NCBI GenBank assembly: GCA_018057035.1
Contig: JAGPEN010000006.1
Coordinates: 1 to 22,722, forward strand
Origin: Aminivibrio sp.
GTDB lineage: Bacteria > Synergistota > Synergistia > Synergistales > Aminobacteriaceae
Direction: 5' to 3'
DNA: 22,722 nt
The notes under the pieces: generated by a model
The model's input: only the letters and a program-made list of their open reading frames with translations
Told to the model about the DNA's origin: nothing
Database searches by the model: none
Translations under genes and position numbers: made by a program
Part shown: one piece after another, positions 7,927 to 14,978 of the stretch
Position numbering within the stretch: the stretch's first letter is position 1
How the letters are laid out: each line of letters begins with the position of its first letter

Positions 7927-9525
7927 CTACACCTTTTTGGCCGACATTTTCCCCCTGGCAGTTTCAAGGAGGACCTTCGTGGACTGCAGCAGCGGAAGAA
8001 TGTCCTCGTCTCCTTCGGCGGGAACGGATTCCCTGAGTCCGGAAGCCAGGGCCAGAATCTCGGTGAGGACGGAAGGCAGTTCCTCACGCCTGAGCAGCAT
8101 GGGCTGTTCGGGAAGCTTCACAGCTTTTGCGGCTCCGTTGGGTTCGAGCTGTATTTCCTGCCCTGCGGAGGGCACGGCGGATTTCATTCCCGCTTTTTCG
8201 AGTGTCTGGGAAAAGGCGAGGGAAGATTCGGGTTCACCATGGGTAATGATAAACAGGGGAGACGTGGTGAAGTTCGTCGCCCATGCGAGAAGATCATCGC
8301 GGTCCCCGTGAGCCGAGAATCCGTTGATAGTGTGAATCTCCGCTTTCACCGTCACGTCTTCGCCGGCGATGCGTATATTTTTCTCTCCTTCGACGATCCT
8401 GCGGCCGAGAGTGCCCCTGGCCTGGTAGCCGACGAAAACAATATGGTTTTTTGGGTCCCAGATGCCGTGCTTCAGGTGGTGGACGATCCGTCCCCCGTTG
8501 ATCATTCCGCTGCCGGCAACGACTACGCTGTGCCGCACTTCGTTGATGGCCCTTGAATCTTCGACGCTGGTGACATATTTCAGTTTTCCAGGAGAAAACG
8601 GATCTTTCCCCTCGCTGACATACTGCAGGATTTCAGAGGACAGGAGGTTCATGTGCTTCCTGTAGATTTCCGTCGCCTTGACCCCCATGGGGGAATCGAA
8701 GAATATGGGGACCGTTTCACCGAGTATTCCCTCGTCCTTGAGAAGGGAAAGCTCGTACAAGACTCTCTGGGCTCTGTCCACAACGAAACTCGGGATAAAC
8801 ACCTTCCCCTTGTTTTTCAGCACCTTGGCGAAGACCTCGCGGAATTCATCCCTGCTCTCGGCGTTGCTCCTGTGGAGCCTGTCGCCGTAGGTGGATTCCA
8901 TGACCACGTAGTCGGCATCCGTAATGATCGCCGGGTTGCGTTCCATGACCGTTTCCTGGGGACCGAGATCACCGCTGAAGACTACTTTCACTTCCTTTCC
9001 GTCTTCTTCGAGCCAGACTTCGAGGATTGCGCTCCCGAGGATGTGTCCCGCATCCCGGAACCGAACGGACACCCCGGGCGCCACGGAAATCCTGTCATCG
9101 TAGCTGGAGGCCGCGAGGTGGCGGATCGCCTGGTCCACGTGTTCCGCAGTATACAGAGGCTCCACGGATTCAAGCCCTTTTCTGGAATTCTTCTTTGTCT
9201 TCCATTCCGCTTCTTCCTTCATAAGGTTGGCGGAATCATACCAGAGCACCTTCACCAGCTCGAGGGTAGGAAGGGTGGCGAAGACCTTTCCCTTGAAACC
9301 CTCCTTCACCAGGAGGGGAATCCTGCCCGAATGGTCCATGTGGGCATGGGTGAGGAGAACTGCGTCAAGGCTTCCGGCAGCGAAGGGAAAGGGCTCGCTG
9401 TTTTTTCTGTCGTCATCCTTCCCCTGGAAAATGCCGCAGTCTACGAGTACTCTGCTGGCTCCGCATTCGACGAGGTAGCTGGAGCCTGTCACTTCTCCGG
9501 CGGCGCCGATGATTTTAAGTATCAT
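7927..9525 (-). CDS. Beta-CASP metallo-beta-lactamase-fold ribonuclease-like protein
   Basis: The ATG at 9525 follows AGGAGGAATT; longer starts would invade the preceding kinase gene. The product is 532 aa. Zinc-site motifs are complete: HAHMDH (60-65), H161 in DAGHILGS, and D186 in FSGDLG. Beta-CASP features follow: ESTYGD (210-215), GFSAHGD with H406, and THGEPE with H429. This matches the bacterial and archaeal YSH1/CPSF-like RNA exonuclease family, which processes or degrades RNA in the cytoplasm. Typical members are about 450-460 aa, while this one has an extra C-terminal region of roughly 75 residues, mostly helical. The gene lies 49 nt after the histidine kinase gene, with a terminator-like hairpin between them. 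RNase activity is inferred from the family. Confidence 0.88.
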   Translation of the reverse strand: MILKIIGAAGEVTGSSYLVECGASRVLVDCGIFQGKDDDRKNSEPFPFAAGSLDAVLLTHAHMDHSGRIPLLVKEGFKGKVFATLPTLELVKVLWYDSANLMKEEAEWKTKKNSRKGLESVEPLYTAEHVDQAIRHLAASSYDDRISVAPGVSVRFRDAGHILGSAILEVWLEEDGKEVKVVFSGDLGPQETVMERNPAIITDADYVVMESTYGDRLHRSNAESRDEFREVFAKVLKNKGKVFIPSFVVDRAQRVLYELSLLKDEGILGETVPIFFDSPMGVKATEIYRKHMNLLSSEILQYVSEGKDPFSPGKLKYVTSVEDSRAINEVRHSVVVAGSGMINGGRIVHHLKHGIWDPKNHIVFVGYQARGTLGRRIVEGEKNIRIAGEDVTVKAEIHTINGFSAHGDRDDLLAWATNFTTSPLFIITHGEPESSLAFSQTLEKAGMKSAVPSAGQEIQLEPNGAAKAVKLPEQPMLLRREELPSVLTEILALASGLRESVPAEGDEDILPLLQSTKVLLETARGKMSAKKV

Positions 9526-9545
9526 GGGGAATTCCTCCTTCTTGG

Positions 9546-9572
9546 AAAAAAGGCAGCTGCTGCCGGTTTTTT
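9546..9572 (-). terminator. Hairpin terminator between histidine kinase and beta-CASP genes
   Basis: On the minus strand six A and CC lead into GGCAG-CAG-CTGCC (9564-9552), followed by six T (9551-9546). The stem is short (5 bp, extendable by A-T pairs) but perfectly formed. It starts 2 nt past the kinase stop and ends just before the ribosome binding site of the next gene. Confidence 0.6.
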
Positions 9573-9574
9573 GA

Positions 9575-10948
9575 TCAGACCGCCGCAGCTTCCTGAACAT
9601 CGGGCATGACACACCGCACCAGGGCCCCGTTTCCTGGCCGGGATTCCACTTCAAGCCTGCCTCCCACGAGCATCATGCGCTCGAGCATGTTGGCGAGTCC
9701 CCTGTGTCCTTCCACCCGCAACGTTTCATAATTCATGTCGGGCTCAAAACCCTTTCCGTTGTCCTGGAACTCGAAGACAACGGCCCCGTCCTTCCGGAAA
9801 ACCTCCGCCCGCATTTCAGTCGCCTGTCCATGGCGGACGGCATTTGAAACCCCTTCCTGAAAGATCCTGAACAGGGACAGCAGCCGTTCCCTACCCAGTT
9901 CCACAGAGTCGTCCACGTCCATGGAAATGAAAATATTGTAATGCCGGGCCAGTCGGTTGGCCAGTTCGGTCATGGCCTGCTCAAGGCCGAGGTCGATCCA
10001 CGGGGGGGACAGTTCATCGCACATTTCCCGCAACTCCCGAACTACTACCTGGGCTGTCTCTTCCGCAATGGCAAGGTGCCGGTGCATCCCCTCGCCGTTC
10101 CCCGACATTCGGGACAGGCGGATCTGCTGGATCATGGCTGTGATGTTCTGGATCGGGCCGTCATGAAGTTCCCGTGCGATGCGAGATTTTTCGCCCTCCT
10201 GGACCCGGACGATGTCATTCACATACCTGTTCCTCAGAAGGGTTCGTTCCACGGCGGTCCTGGCAAGCCTGTAAAGAACCGTTCTCAGGCTTCCGATCTC
10301 GCTTACCGCCACAGGGTCGGGAAGAGCGGGCAGATCTTTCCCCCAGCGAAGGATTTCGATCTCTCCGACGAGGTCCCTGAGAGGAACGATGAGCCATTTC
10401 CAGAGGGCCCAAAGGGCAAGGAGAATGCCGACGCTCATGAGAAGGATCAGTATGGGCCACAGGCGCCCCACCCGCACCAGGGGACCGAGAAGCTGGTCCC
10501 AGGCCACTGCGGCTATGACGTACCGGTCTCCTCCGCTCACGGGATTCACCGCGATGGTGTAAAGATTGCCTTCCCTGTCCTTTATCTCCACTGCCTGCCC
10601 GATCGGAATGTTCGGACGCCAGATGGCCGCGAGGTTGTCTGCTCCCGGCGAGGAAAAGAGAATCCTGCCGTCCGCCGACACGACAGCCACCCATCCCGGG
10701 AGCGACGGCCCCCAGGTGAAGACCCTGAACCTCCGTATCTCGACAGAGGTGAGTTCGCTCCCCCACTTCCTGGTCTCCGCACCCGCGAGCCTCGAAGCCA
10801 CGTTTTCCGCCATGTCCTGCACATAGGAGCGGGCCACCGACTCCATGGCCCATTCATGCTGCATCAGGCCGAAGCCCGAAACCAGGAGCACCGCAAGAGC
10901 AGGCAGAAGGATCGCAAAGGTGATGATCAGGAGGAGGTGACGTCTCAT
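9575..10948 (-). CDS. Sensor histidine kinase, NarX/DegS-like (HisKA_3)
   Basis: The 457-aa inner-membrane sensor has membrane segments near residues 4-24 and 163-184, enclosing a periplasmic domain of about 135 aa. This domain shows PAS/Cache-like strands (WVAVVSADGRILFSS at 86-100). A HAMP-like linker follows. The HisKA_3 dimerisation domain contains the phospho-acceptor His in ARELHDGPIQ (H262). The ATPase domain shows the N box (FQEGVSNAVRHG, E365/N369), D396-N-G-K-G and GHRGLANM (414-421). It would autophosphorylate and pass phosphate to the response regulator encoded just upstream, whose stop overlaps this start by 4 nt (ATGA). The ligand is unknown. Confidence 0.93.
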   Translation of the reverse strand: MRRHLLLIITFAILLPALAVLLVSGFGLMQHEWAMESVARSYVQDMAENVASRLAGAETRKWGSELTSVEIRRFRVFTWGPSLPGWVAVVSADGRILFSSPGADNLAAIWRPNIPIGQAVEIKDREGNLYTIAVNPVSGGDRYVIAAVAWDQLLGPLVRVGRLWPILILLMSVGILLALWALWKWLIVPLRDLVGEIEILRWGKDLPALPDPVAVSEIGSLRTVLYRLARTAVERTLLRNRYVNDIVRVQEGEKSRIARELHDGPIQNITAMIQQIRLSRMSGNGEGMHRHLAIAEETAQVVVRELREMCDELSPPWIDLGLEQAMTELANRLARHYNIFISMDVDDSVELGRERLLSLFRIFQEGVSNAVRHGQATEMRAEVFRKDGAVVFEFQDNGKGFEPDMNYETLRVEGHRGLANMLERMMLVGGRLEVESRPGNGALVRCVMPDVQEAAAV

Positions 10949-11580
10949 TCAAGCAATTCCTCGAGGGTGACGACACCGTACTTCAGGGCCAGGAGAAGGG
11001 CTTCCGTCTTGTTTTTCGCCCCCAGTTTGTCGTAGATGGACGCCAGGTGGGTTTGCACTGTCCGCTCGCTGATAAACAGGCGAGCGGCGACCTCCTTGCT
11101 CGAAAGCCCCTTCGAGGCGAGAATGAGGACTTCCCTTTCCCTTGCCGAAAGGGCTTCAGGAGCAAATTCTCTCTCGCCGACGGCGGACGCCACTTCCGAG
11201 TCAAGGTAGAAGCCCCCCTTGGCCACGGTGGAAATGGCCCTGGAAATCTCTTCGGGGGTGGCGGTCTTGAGAATGAATCCCCGCGCTCCGGCCCTGAGCG
11301 ACGCCAGCACATACTGCTGGGCATCGTAGGATGTGAGCATCACCACCGAAACCGGCAGGGACGACTCTTTCACCCTCCTGGCAACGGCCACTCCGTCCTC
11401 CCCGGGCATGCGGATGTCGAGAAGGGCCACGTCAGGGCGGAGTTCCTCAATCAGTTTCCACGCCTGGTGGCCGTCTTCCGCCTCCCCGATCAATTCGACT
11501 GAACTTTCCTGGGCAAGGTAGGCGGAAATTCCCGCCCTTGTCAAGGGGTGGTCATCGGCAAGTACAACACGTATGGGCAT
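10945..11580 (-). CDS. Response regulator, NarL/FixJ family
   Basis: The ATG at 11580 is 9 nt after GAAGGAG; an ATG at 11589 directly abuts the ribosome binding site and is less likely. The product is 211 aa. The receiver domain shows the acidic pair D9-D10, phospho-acceptor D55 in LLDIRMPG, T83 in MLTSYD and K105 in FILKTA. The C-terminal LuxR-type helix-turn-helix is complete: LSAREREVLILASKGLSSKE, then VAARLFISERTVQTHLASIY and a final KLGAKNKTEA. It is a DNA-binding transcription regulator and the partner of the kinase encoded 4 nt overlapping downstream. A palindrome overlaps its likely promoter, which would fit autoregulation. Targets are unknown; the adjacent beta-CASP gene is a candidate. 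Confidence 0.95.
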   Translation of the reverse strand: MPIRVVLADDHPLTRAGISAYLAQESSVELIGEAEDGHQAWKLIEELRPDVALLDIRMPGEDGVAVARRVKESSLPVSVVMLTSYDAQQYVLASLRAGARGFILKTATPEEISRAISTVAKGGFYLDSEVASAVGEREFAPEALSAREREVLILASKGLSSKEVAARLFISERTVQTHLASIYDKLGAKNKTEALLLALKYGVVTLEELLE

Positions 11581-11634
11581 AGGTTTCATCTCCTTCAGTG
11601 CTTTTTCGTTTTCCTGGAGAAAAAGCGGAAATGC

Positions 11635-11650
11635 GGTATGCGATCATACC
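11635..11650. promoter_or_regulatory. Palindrome over the two-component promoter, possible operator
   Basis: GGTATG (11635-11640) and CATACC (11645-11650) form a perfect 6-bp inverted repeat with a 4-bp spacer. It covers the extended -10 box and the predicted transcription start of the response regulator operon. Confidence 0.45.
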
Positions 11651-11651
11651 A
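11643..11651 (-). promoter_or_regulatory. Extended -10 promoter of the two-component operon
   Basis: TGGTATGAT on the minus strand is an extended -10 box without a recognisable -35. Predicted transcription starts near 11636, giving a leader of about 55 nt. Confidence 0.4.
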
Positions 11652-11722
11652 GGCCCGGAGGGGAAGCCGCATCGGCAAAGCCGCTTACCCCCACACCGGT
11701 GGAACTGCGTGAAAAACCGTTT

Positions 11723-12301
11723 CTATGCTCCCCCGCCGAGTCCGATTGCCGGCTCGACCTCCCTGAGGGCCAGGATGACCCACTCGATGACGGTATCCAG
11801 GGGCATGGGTATCATCTCCGCTCCCTTGACGATGAGGTCCCGGTCCACTCCTCTGGCAAAGGCCTTGTCCTTCCATTTTTTCTTCACCGATTTGACTTCG
11901 AGATCCATGACCGACCTGCTGGGTCGGACCAGGGCCGCCGTGATCACAAGCCCAGTAAGCTCGTCCACGGTGAAGAGTACCTTTTCCATGTCGCTTTCAG
12001 GCTTTACGTCCGAGCAGATGCTCCATCCATGGGCGAGAACGGCCCTGGAGATGTCTTCGGGGTATCCCGCCTCGGCAAGCCACTTTGCTCCTTCGTGGGT
12101 ATGCCTCTCCGGGTTCTCCTGGGTGATTTCCCAGTCAATATCATGAAGCAGCCCTGCAAGTTTCCATTTCTCCACGTCCCCTCCCATCCTGGAGGCAAAA
12201 AAACCCATGGTGGCTTCTACGGCAAGGGCATGCTTGATATGGCCGTCATCCTTGTTGTATTTCCCCAGAAGTTCAAGAGCGTTGTTTCGTGAAATATTCA
12301 T
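11723..12301 (-). CDS. HD-domain protein (HDIG-type putative phosphohydrolase)
   Basis: The ATG at 12301 follows AGGAGG by 7 nt and gives 192 aa; the longer frame would overlap the deaminase gene. The HD metal-binding pattern is visible: H24 in IKHALAVEA, the HD pair in LAGLLHDIDWE (H53/D54), HTHEGAKWL (H67/H69) and H91 in LAHG. This matches small cytoplasmic HD/HDIG proteins, which are metal-dependent phosphohydrolases acting on nucleotides or other phosphate esters. It lies 19 nt downstream of the deaminase-family gene and is probably cotranscribed, so a role in nucleotide metabolism is plausible but not shown. The C-terminus ends in a Gly-rich GLGGGA tail. The family is clear and the substrate unknown. 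Confidence 0.85.
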   Translation of the reverse strand: MNISRNNALELLGKYNKDDGHIKHALAVEATMGFFASRMGGDVEKWKLAGLLHDIDWEITQENPERHTHEGAKWLAEAGYPEDISRAVLAHGWSICSDVKPESDMEKVLFTVDELTGLVITAALVRPSRSVMDLEVKSVKKKWKDKAFARGVDRDLIVKGAEMIPMPLDTVIEWVILALREVEPAIGLGGGA

Positions 12302-12320
12302 CGTGTATCCTCCTCGAAGT

Positions 12321-12830
12321 TTATTGTGACACCGGTTGAAACAACCCCTCGAGCAGGGGTGAAACCATGGAGAAAACGGTTTCAGGCAGTTTTTCCACCG
12401 TGACGGCAACGTCCGCCCGCATGGCCCTTGCAAGCTCGTCGGGGTACGGGTGGACGTACACCACCCTCCGGATTCCGGCGTTGAGTATCGCTTTCGTACA
12501 AAAGGAACAGGGTTCATGGGTGCAGTAGATCGCGGCACCTGCAGTGCTCGTTCCCACGGAGGCGGCCTGGGCGATGGCGTTCATTTCGGCATGGGATCCC
12601 CGGCAGATTTCGTGGCGTTCTCCCGACGGTATTCCGAGTATCGCCCTGAGACAGCCCGCTTCTCCGCAGTGGGGAAGTCCCTTGGGAGCGCCGTTGTATC
12701 CGGTGCTGATAATATGATTGTCCCTCACGATCACTGCCCCAACACGCCTCCGGAGGCACGTGCTTCTTGAAGCCGCCACCCCGGCAATCATCATGAAATA
12801 CACATTCCATTCCGGCCGCTGCATTGTCAT
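12321..12830 (-). CDS. dCMP deaminase-family zinc enzyme (ComEB-like)
   Basis: The ATG at 12830 lies 7 nt after GGAGG; the product is 169 aa, typical for the family. The cytidine/deoxycytidylate deaminase zinc site is complete: HAEMNAI with H80 and catalytic E82, and PCSFC with C108 and C111. YNGAPKGLPHC (45-55) and an upstream conserved CRGSHAE match bacterial dCMP deaminases, which convert dCMP to dUMP for thymidylate synthesis. Family members in some anaerobes carry Cys/His residues near 55-76 that bind a second structural zinc, and C55, C60, H73 and C76 are present here. It is the first gene of an operon with the HD protein and has an extended -10 promoter upstream. Confidence 0.9.
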   Translation of the reverse strand: MTMQRPEWNVYFMMIAGVAASRSTCLRRRVGAVIVRDNHIISTGYNGAPKGLPHCGEAGCLRAILGIPSGERHEICRGSHAEMNAIAQAASVGTSTAGAAIYCTHEPCSFCTKAILNAGIRRVVYVHPYPDELARAMRADVAVTVEKLPETVFSMVSPLLEGLFQPVSQ

Positions 12831-12860
12831 GGCTCATCCTCCGTTTTTCCGTCGATTCCG

Positions 12861-12869
12861 ATTATAGCA
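12861..12869 (-). promoter_or_regulatory. Extended -10 promoter of the deaminase operon
   Basis: TGCTATAAT on the minus strand is a perfect extended -10 without a clear -35. Predicted transcription starts about 25 nt upstream of the ATG at 12830. The same nonamer appears upstream of the desulfoferrodoxin gene. Confidence 0.55.
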
Positions 12870-12907
12870 CCCGGAAAAGTCCTTTCCTCCCGACTCCTGC
12901 CGAGCAT

Positions 12908-12922
12908 GTGGAGAATCTCCAC
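12908..12922. promoter_or_regulatory. 15-bp palindrome between divergent genes, possible operator
   Basis: GTGGAGA-A-TCTCCAC is a perfect 7-bp inverted repeat with one central base. It lies in the -35 area of the MFS promoter and about 50 bp upstream of the deaminase start of transcription. Confidence 0.45.
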
Positions 12923-12926
12923 GCTC

Positions 12927-12957
12927 TAATGGTATGATACTGAAGCTTATACCATTA
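12927..12957. promoter_or_regulatory. Inverted repeat over the MFS promoter, possible operator
   Basis: TAATGGTAT (12927-12935) and ATACCATTA (12949-12957) are perfect 9-bp inverted arms with a 13-bp spacer. They cover the -10 box and the predicted transcription start, which is the usual placement of a repressor site. Confidence 0.55.
12930..12938 (+). promoter_or_regulatory. Extended -10 promoter of the MFS operon
   Basis: TGGTATGAT is an extended -10 box with no good -35. It lies inside a long dyad and gives a leader of about 48 nt before the ATG at 12993. Confidence 0.45.
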
Positions 12958-12992
12958 CCCGGTCTTATACTCCCGGGCAAAAAGGAGCCCTT

Positions 12993-14231
12993 ATGCTTTT
13001 TTTCCGTGACGCTGACCGAAAAATCCTCTCCTGGTGCTCCTACGACGTGGGCAATTCAGCCTTCGCGACCACCATCATGGCCGCGGTCTACCCGGTATAT
13101 TTCAAGGAAGTCGCCGCCCTTGGGCTGGCCCCGAACATTTCCACCGCCTACTGGGCGTATGCTTCCGCCGTTTCCCTTTTTCTGAGCGCTTTTTTTGCCC
13201 CGATCCTGGGAGCGGCAGCCGACGTGAAGGGATCGAAAAAAAGGATGCTCTTTCTCTTCACCCTGGTCGGCGTCCTCTCCTCGGGCTGCATGGCCTTCGT
13301 CGGCCCGGGGAACTGGGTTCTGGCCCTGTTCCTCATGATGGGCGGGACCATCGGGTTTTCAGCCTCCATGATATTCTACGATGCCCTTCTTCCTTCCCTC
13401 GTTCCGGCTCACAGGATTGACACGGTGTCATCCCAGGGTTACGCCCTTGGCTACCTCGGAGGCGGGATTCTTCTCGCGGCAAATCTCCTCTTCATCCGCT
13501 TCCTTCCGGGAACCGCAGGGGCGCGGCTTTCTTTCCTCTCCGTCGCCCTCTGGTGGGCACTTTTTTCCGTCCCGGTCTTTCTTTTCGTGGACGAGCCGCA
13601 CCCTTCTCCTGAAAGTAAGCACCTTTCAGGGACGGCCCTTTTCCTGAAGGGACTGGAAAGGCTGAGGACGACTTTCAGGGAAATCAGGCACTACAGGAAC
13701 CTTTTTATTTTCCTGCTGGCTTTCTGGCTGTACAACGACGGCATAGGGACCATCATCCGCATGGCAGCAATCTACGGAGCCACCCTGGGCATACCCATGT
13801 CCCACCTGGTTGGTTCCCTTCTGGTCACCCAGTTCGTGGGGATTCCTTTTTCCCTCGCCTTCGGCGTTCTCGCTACGAAAATCGGCAGCAAACGGTCGAT
13901 CCTCGCCGGGCTTTTCTTTTACCTCTGCATAACCTTCGCAGCCATTTTCGTCCGGGAAATATGGCATTTCTGGGCCCTTGCCATTGCGGTGGGAATGGTT
14001 CAGGGCGGGACGCAGGCAATGAGCCGGAGCTTTTTCGCTTCAATGATACCTTCCGGAAGAACGGCCGAATTTTTTGGTTTCTACGATATTTCCAGCAAAT
14101 TCTCCGGCATATTCGGACCTGCGGTCTTCGGCTTCATCACCCAGGCCACCGGCTCCAGCAGACTGGCCATTGCCGTTCTTTCCTACACCTTCATTCTCGG
14201 CATTCTTATCCTCAGAAAAGTGAGGGGCTGA
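12993..14231 (+). CDS. MFS transporter, UMF1 (Atg22-like) family
   Basis: The ATG at 12993 follows AAAAAGGAG. The 412-aa product has about twelve hydrophobic segments and no signal peptide. UMF1-type features are the N-terminal SYDVGNSAFATTI (16-28), WLYNDGIGTIIRMA near the middle, and GGTQAMSRSFFASMIP followed by EFFGFYDISSKFSGIFGP in the C-terminal half. The inter-domain loop with DVKGSKKR (77-84) is the MFS loop 2-3 motif. It is an inner-membrane secondary transporter; the family is usually linked to amino acid or small-metabolite movement, but the substrate is not predictable. It is the first gene of a three-gene operon with a polysaccharide deacetylase (5-nt gap) and asparaginase. A dyad over its promoter suggests repressor control. 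Confidence 0.9.
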   Translation: MLFFRDADRKILSWCSYDVGNSAFATTIMAAVYPVYFKEVAALGLAPNISTAYWAYASAVSLFLSAFFAPILGAAADVKGSKKRMLFLFTLVGVLSSGCMAFVGPGNWVLALFLMMGGTIGFSASMIFYDALLPSLVPAHRIDTVSSQGYALGYLGGGILLAANLLFIRFLPGTAGARLSFLSVALWWALFSVPVFLFVDEPHPSPESKHLSGTALFLKGLERLRTTFREIRHYRNLFIFLLAFWLYNDGIGTIIRMAAIYGATLGIPMSHLVGSLLVTQFVGIPFSLAFGVLATKIGSKRSILAGLFFYLCITFAAIFVREIWHFWALAIAVGMVQGGTQAMSRSFFASMIPSGRTAEFFGFYDISSKFSGIFGPAVFGFITQATGSSRLAIAVLSYTFILGILILRKVRG

Positions 14232-14236
14232 TACCC

Positions 14237-14965
14237 TTGACGTTCTTCCGCAGACTGCCTTTCCTTCTGCTGTTCGCCGCTTATTTTTTCAGCTGTTCAT
14301 CCCGGCTCGAGGGAACGACGGTGCTCGCCTCCGGAGACGGTTTTGTCAGGGCAGTGGCCATTACCTTTGATGACGGCCCCCACGAAAAGCTCACTCCTCC
14401 GCTGCTCGACCTGCTCGACACCCTCGGCGTCAAGGCAAGCTTTTTTCTCGTGGGTTCAATGGCTGAAAAAAATCCGGAACTCGTCCGGACGATACGCTCA
14501 AGGGGGCATACAGTGGCGAATCATTCCCATACCCACAGGAGCTGTCTTTCTCTTTCCGGGGAGGAGCTCGAAGATGATATCCGGGAATGCTCTGCCGTTC
14601 TCGAAGGCATTACTTCCTCTCCGGTCCGGTTTTTCCGCCCCCCCGGCGGAAAATTTGACAGGAAGACGGTGGATAGCATCAGGAAAAACGGCATGAAACT
14701 CGTGCTCTGGGACATAAACAGCCGGGACTACACGGGAGTGTCTCCCTCGTTCATAGCGAACAGGGTGGTCCGGAAAGCGGTGCCAGGGTCCATCCTGCTC
14801 TTTCACTCGGGAGTAAAGGCGACCATCGACGCTCTTCCGGAGATAGTCTCCCGGCTCAGAAAGAACGGATTTGAATTCGTGACGCTGGACGAAATGTTTT
14901 CAGCCTACGTGGCGTCCGAGCCGTTCCTCCTGCCGGCAGCGAAAGACCTGTTCATCATCATGTGA
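14237..14965 (+). CDS. Polysaccharide deacetylase (NodB domain), exported
   Basis: The best start is the TTG at 14237, 9 nt after GAGGGG and 5 nt past the MFS stop; longer starts lie inside the transporter gene. The product is 242 aa. The N-terminus MTFFRRLPFLLLFAAYFFSC is a signal peptide whose Cys may be lipidated, although the lipobox is not canonical. The NodB motifs are complete: TFDDGP with two catalytic/metal Asp, NHSHTH with the metal His pair, RPPGGKFD, and the C-terminal LLFHSG. The family removes N- or O-acetyl groups from peptidoglycan, chitin-like or other polysaccharides outside the inner membrane. Peptidoglycan or exopolysaccharide is the likeliest target. It is cotranscribed with the MFS transporter and asparaginase. 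Confidence 0.9.
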   Translation: MTFFRRLPFLLLFAAYFFSCSSRLEGTTVLASGDGFVRAVAITFDDGPHEKLTPPLLDLLDTLGVKASFFLVGSMAEKNPELVRTIRSRGHTVANHSHTHRSCLSLSGEELEDDIRECSAVLEGITSSPVRFFRPPGGKFDRKTVDSIRKNGMKLVLWDINSRDYTGVSPSFIANRVVRKAVPGSILLFHSGVKATIDALPEIVSRLRKNGFEFVTLDEMFSAYVASEPFLLPAAKDLFIIM

Positions 14966-14978
14966 GGGAGATGATTTC

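Noticed and set aside
8653..9609. Plus-strand frame of 318 codons
   Set aside because: It is the antisense shadow of the beta-CASP gene, which carries all family motifs.
9941..11035. Plus-strand frame of 364 codons
   Set aside because: It is antisense to the histidine kinase gene and crosses into the response regulator gene; its product matches no fold.
11590..11722. Riboswitch or small RNA between the response regulator and HD genes
   Set aside because: Only short local stems are seen; no known aptamer core could be recognised.
13961..14236. Longer N-terminus for the polysaccharide deacetylase
   Set aside because: It would lie inside the MFS gene in another frame; the TTG at 14237 has a proper ribosome binding site and is followed directly by a signal peptide.
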